This document shows, piece by piece, positions 6,454 to 7,882 of a stretch of DNA of 7,882 bases. Source of the DNA: Acidobacteriota bacterium. GTDB lineage: Bacteria; Acidobacteriota; Terriglobia; Terriglobales; Acidobacteriaceae. Within the stretch, counting starts at the first letter, position 1; each line of letters opens with the position of its first letter. Made by a program: the position numbers and the translations under genes. A model generated the notes under the pieces. The model was not told where the DNA came from. It worked only from the letters and a program-made list of their open reading frames with translations, and did not search any database. The DNA is taken from the NCBI GenBank assembly GCA_021810735.1, contig JAJZIF010000164.1, forward strand, positions 1-7,882, written 5' to 3'.

Positions 6454-7107
6454 CTAGTAATACCATCCCGGCTTGACGGCGACCTGGGGTCGCGCCCGCT
6501 GCGGGAACTGGTTCAGTATGTTTTCGACACGCTGCTGCATTGCAGCGTTCAGTACCACGATGCCACGAATCAGGGACCAGTCCAGCGATTGCCAGACCAG
6601 GAATTCGGCCTGCTTGCGGCGCTGCCGGTCGTTGTCCTCTGGGGTGTCGTGCCACCACTTTGCTTGAACGATGTCCCAGTCCACCTCGGTCAACCGAGCC
6701 AGATCGTCGTACCAATCGGTAAATCCCGCCAGTCCGTGCCCATCGGAGAATACGAACCGGCATCCCGCCTGTTGGACAGCCTGCGCCGTGGTCAGCAAAT
6801 AGACCAGCGGCTCCTGGCCCTCTGTGTAACCAGCCACCCGCCCGGTCTTGAGATTGAGCAGCATCACCGACAACGGGCCGAAGTAGAACGGCAGGTAGTC
6901 GTGGATGGTCCCGCCCGGGCCGCAGGGAATCTGCCTGACGTGGCGACTCGCCTGTACGCTTACATTGTGGATGGTGCGGTAGGGCAGGCCATCGTTCGGT
7001 GTCGAATGCGGCGCGTGCAGCACTCCCCGAGTCAACAACGTGGCGAGGTTGTCCACATGCACCAAGCGGTACAGCCAGGTCGGGTTCGGAGGGGCGGTGG
7101 GTGGCAT
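6454..7107 (-). CDS. darT: DarT DNA ADP-ribosyltransferase toxin (DUF4433)
   Basis: DarT uses NAD+ to attach ADP-ribose to thymidine bases in single-stranded DNA, blocking replication; homologues act as anti-phage abortive-infection toxins. Numbering from the GTG at 7110, YRLVHVDNLATLLTRG (14-29) has the NAD-binding histidine H18, GGTIHDYLPFYFGPLSVML (66-84) is the hallmark of the family, and RRKQAEFLVW (164-173) carries the likely catalytic glutamate E169. R56 and R59 (VQASRHVRQIP) fall in the NAD-contacting loop. About 218 aa is the normal length. The ATG at 7107-7105 overlaps the hsdS stop as TGATG, with GGAG 8 bases upstream; the GTG one codon earlier is possible. The toxin gene comes first, as in known darTG loci, and its antitoxin follows at once. 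Nothing is disrupted, so it should be functional and need DarG. Confidence 0.92.
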   Translation of the reverse strand: MPPTAPPNPTWLYRLVHVDNLATLLTRGVLHAPHSTPNDGLPYRTIHNVSVQASRHVRQIPCGPGGTIHDYLPFYFGPLSVMLLNLKTGRVAGYTEGQEPLVYLLTTAQAVQQAGCRFVFSDGHGLAGFTDWYDDLARLTEVDWDIVQAKWWHDTPEDNDRQRRKQAEFLVWQSLDWSLIRGIVVLNAAMQQRVENILNQFPQRARPQVAVKPGWYY

Positions 7108-7882
7108 CACGCCATCTCCAATTCATCCGGAACACGTACGCGACCGGTGAGCAGGTCGTCAGTCAGACCTACTTTTATTGACCGCAACGTTTGCAAATAA
7201 GCGCGCTGAGCAAGAATTTCAGCCTCCGCCGCATCTAGGATTGATGCTATTTCAGACTGCTCGTCGGGAGTCGGAGGGATATCTACTGCATGCCGGTCAA
7301 CCAAACCCTTGTTGAGATTCGGTTGTCCTGATCCCTGTATTGCAGAAATCAACTTGTCCGAATCGAATCGCAATCGCCAATACAGCCACCGTGCATCAAT
7401 AGCTGAAGACTTGGGCGCGCAGGCAAGCACTGCCTGATTTGTCGTGGCTTTAACTGTTAGCCAGCCCACGGCGCCTGCAGTGGCACCGTACATCGCAACA
7501 AGTGGCACATTGGCGGGCACCCATTTGGCTGATGATGCGGCTAAGCCAAGCTCGGTAATTGTCTCCTCGGTAGATGTAATGCTGCCCTTACCGAGTTCAC
7601 CTGACTTAACCCAAAGAATGCCGCCCCCATACATCCCGGAGGCCGAACGCGGTGGGGTGCCGCCGGCGTATGTTTCACATATATCTCCAACTATGCGCTT
7701 CAGCAGTCCCCTAGCTAATCCCGGCAAACCGAGCGTTAATAGATCATGCAATAACCCAGCTTGGGCTTGATTGAGTTTTCCAATGAGTGTTTCCGTTTGC
7801 ACGATAGAGAGATCAAGTTGCCGGAGCACGTATCCGATTCGACTCTGCTCAACTTGTGGAGGAAGCCAGATGGGAGAGTCAT
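7107..7882 (-). CDS. hsdS: type I restriction specificity subunit, C-terminal half (cut by window edge)
   Basis: HsdS recognises the bipartite target of a type I system and holds HsdM and HsdR together. The frame runs open from the window edge (first full codon 7880-7878), giving 257 codons before the TGA at 7107-7109. A start at the internal GTG 7829 would cut off conserved sequence: upstream in frame it reads WLPPQVEQSRIGYVLRQLD, the central conserved spacer, so the gene begins outside. Next come KLNQAQAGLLHDLLTLGLP, the second target-recognition domain (from GGTPPRSASGMYGGGILW to LYWRLRFDSDKLI), and the distal conserved helix region IPPTPDEQSEIASILD and GLTDDLLTGRV, which mirrors the central one as expected for the two-fold HsdS fold. 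By eye it is somewhat less GC-rich than the genes that follow, common for exchanged specificity domains. The upstream neighbour is expected to be hsdM. Confidence 0.95.
   Translation of the reverse strand, partial: DSPIWLPPQVEQSRIGYVLRQLDLSIVQTETLIGKLNQAQAGLLHDLLTLGLPGLARGLLKRIVGDICETYAGGTPPRSASGMYGGGILWVKSGELGKGSITSTEETITELGLAASSAKWVPANVPLVAMYGATAGAVGWLTVKATTNQAVLACAPKSSAIDARWLYWRLRFDSDKLISAIQGSGQPNLNKGLVDRHAVDIPPTPDEQSEIASILDAAEAEILAQRAYLQTLRSIKVGLTDDLLTGRVRVPDELEMA

Noticed and set aside
5394..6476. 360-codon open frame on the plus strand opposite darG
   Set aside because: Its sequence is His/Gln/Arg-rich without any family signature, and it lies almost exactly antisense to a clearly conserved gene; typical GC-rich shadow.
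7107..7829. Treating hsdS as a complete 240-residue protein starting at the GTG at 7829
   Set aside because: In-frame sequence upstream to the window edge encodes the central conserved HsdS region (LPPQVEQSRIG), so the true start is outside the window.

Overview
The window reads as GC-rich proteobacterial DNA (probably gamma- or betaproteobacterial, judged from the protein families, codon use and an IS5-group insertion sequence; the species is not identifiable). It is the 3' part of a defence operon, read entirely on the minus strand, with an insertion sequence beyond its end.

In transcription order (right to left): the 3' part of hsdS (type I DNA specificity subunit, entering from beyond 7882); darT (DUF4433-type ADP-ribosyltransferase toxin acting on DNA); darG (macrodomain antitoxin with a helical C-terminal domain); hsdR (type I restriction/translocase subunit, 1186 aa); and a YgjP/DUF45-type zinc metallopeptidase (233 aa). 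Spacing is very tight. hsdS and darT share TGATG, darT and darG are 13 bases apart with a strong Shine-Dalgarno between them, darG and hsdR are 44 bases apart with a structured leader, and hsdR and the peptidase overlap by ATGA. A strong intrinsic terminator on the minus strand (919-946) ends the unit about 140 bases after the last gene. hsdM is not visible and would be expected upstream of hsdS, outside the window.

The arrangement places a complete DarTG toxin-antitoxin module inside a type I restriction-modification operon, between the specificity and restriction genes. The expected combined logic (inference) is two layers of DNA-targeted anti-phage defence under one transcript: restriction of unmodified DNA by HsdMSR, and ADP-ribosylation of thymidine in single-stranded DNA by DarT when DarG fails to hold it. 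The coupled metallopeptidase may act on HsdR or another protein of the system.

Left of the terminator is about 300 bases without a convincing gene, then the end of an IS5-group element (1-620). Its transposase gene is cut by the window edge. A candidate 4-base target duplication, CTAA, abuts the inferred IS terminus. On the plus strand there are several long open frames opposite the real genes, but all look like GC-driven shadows.
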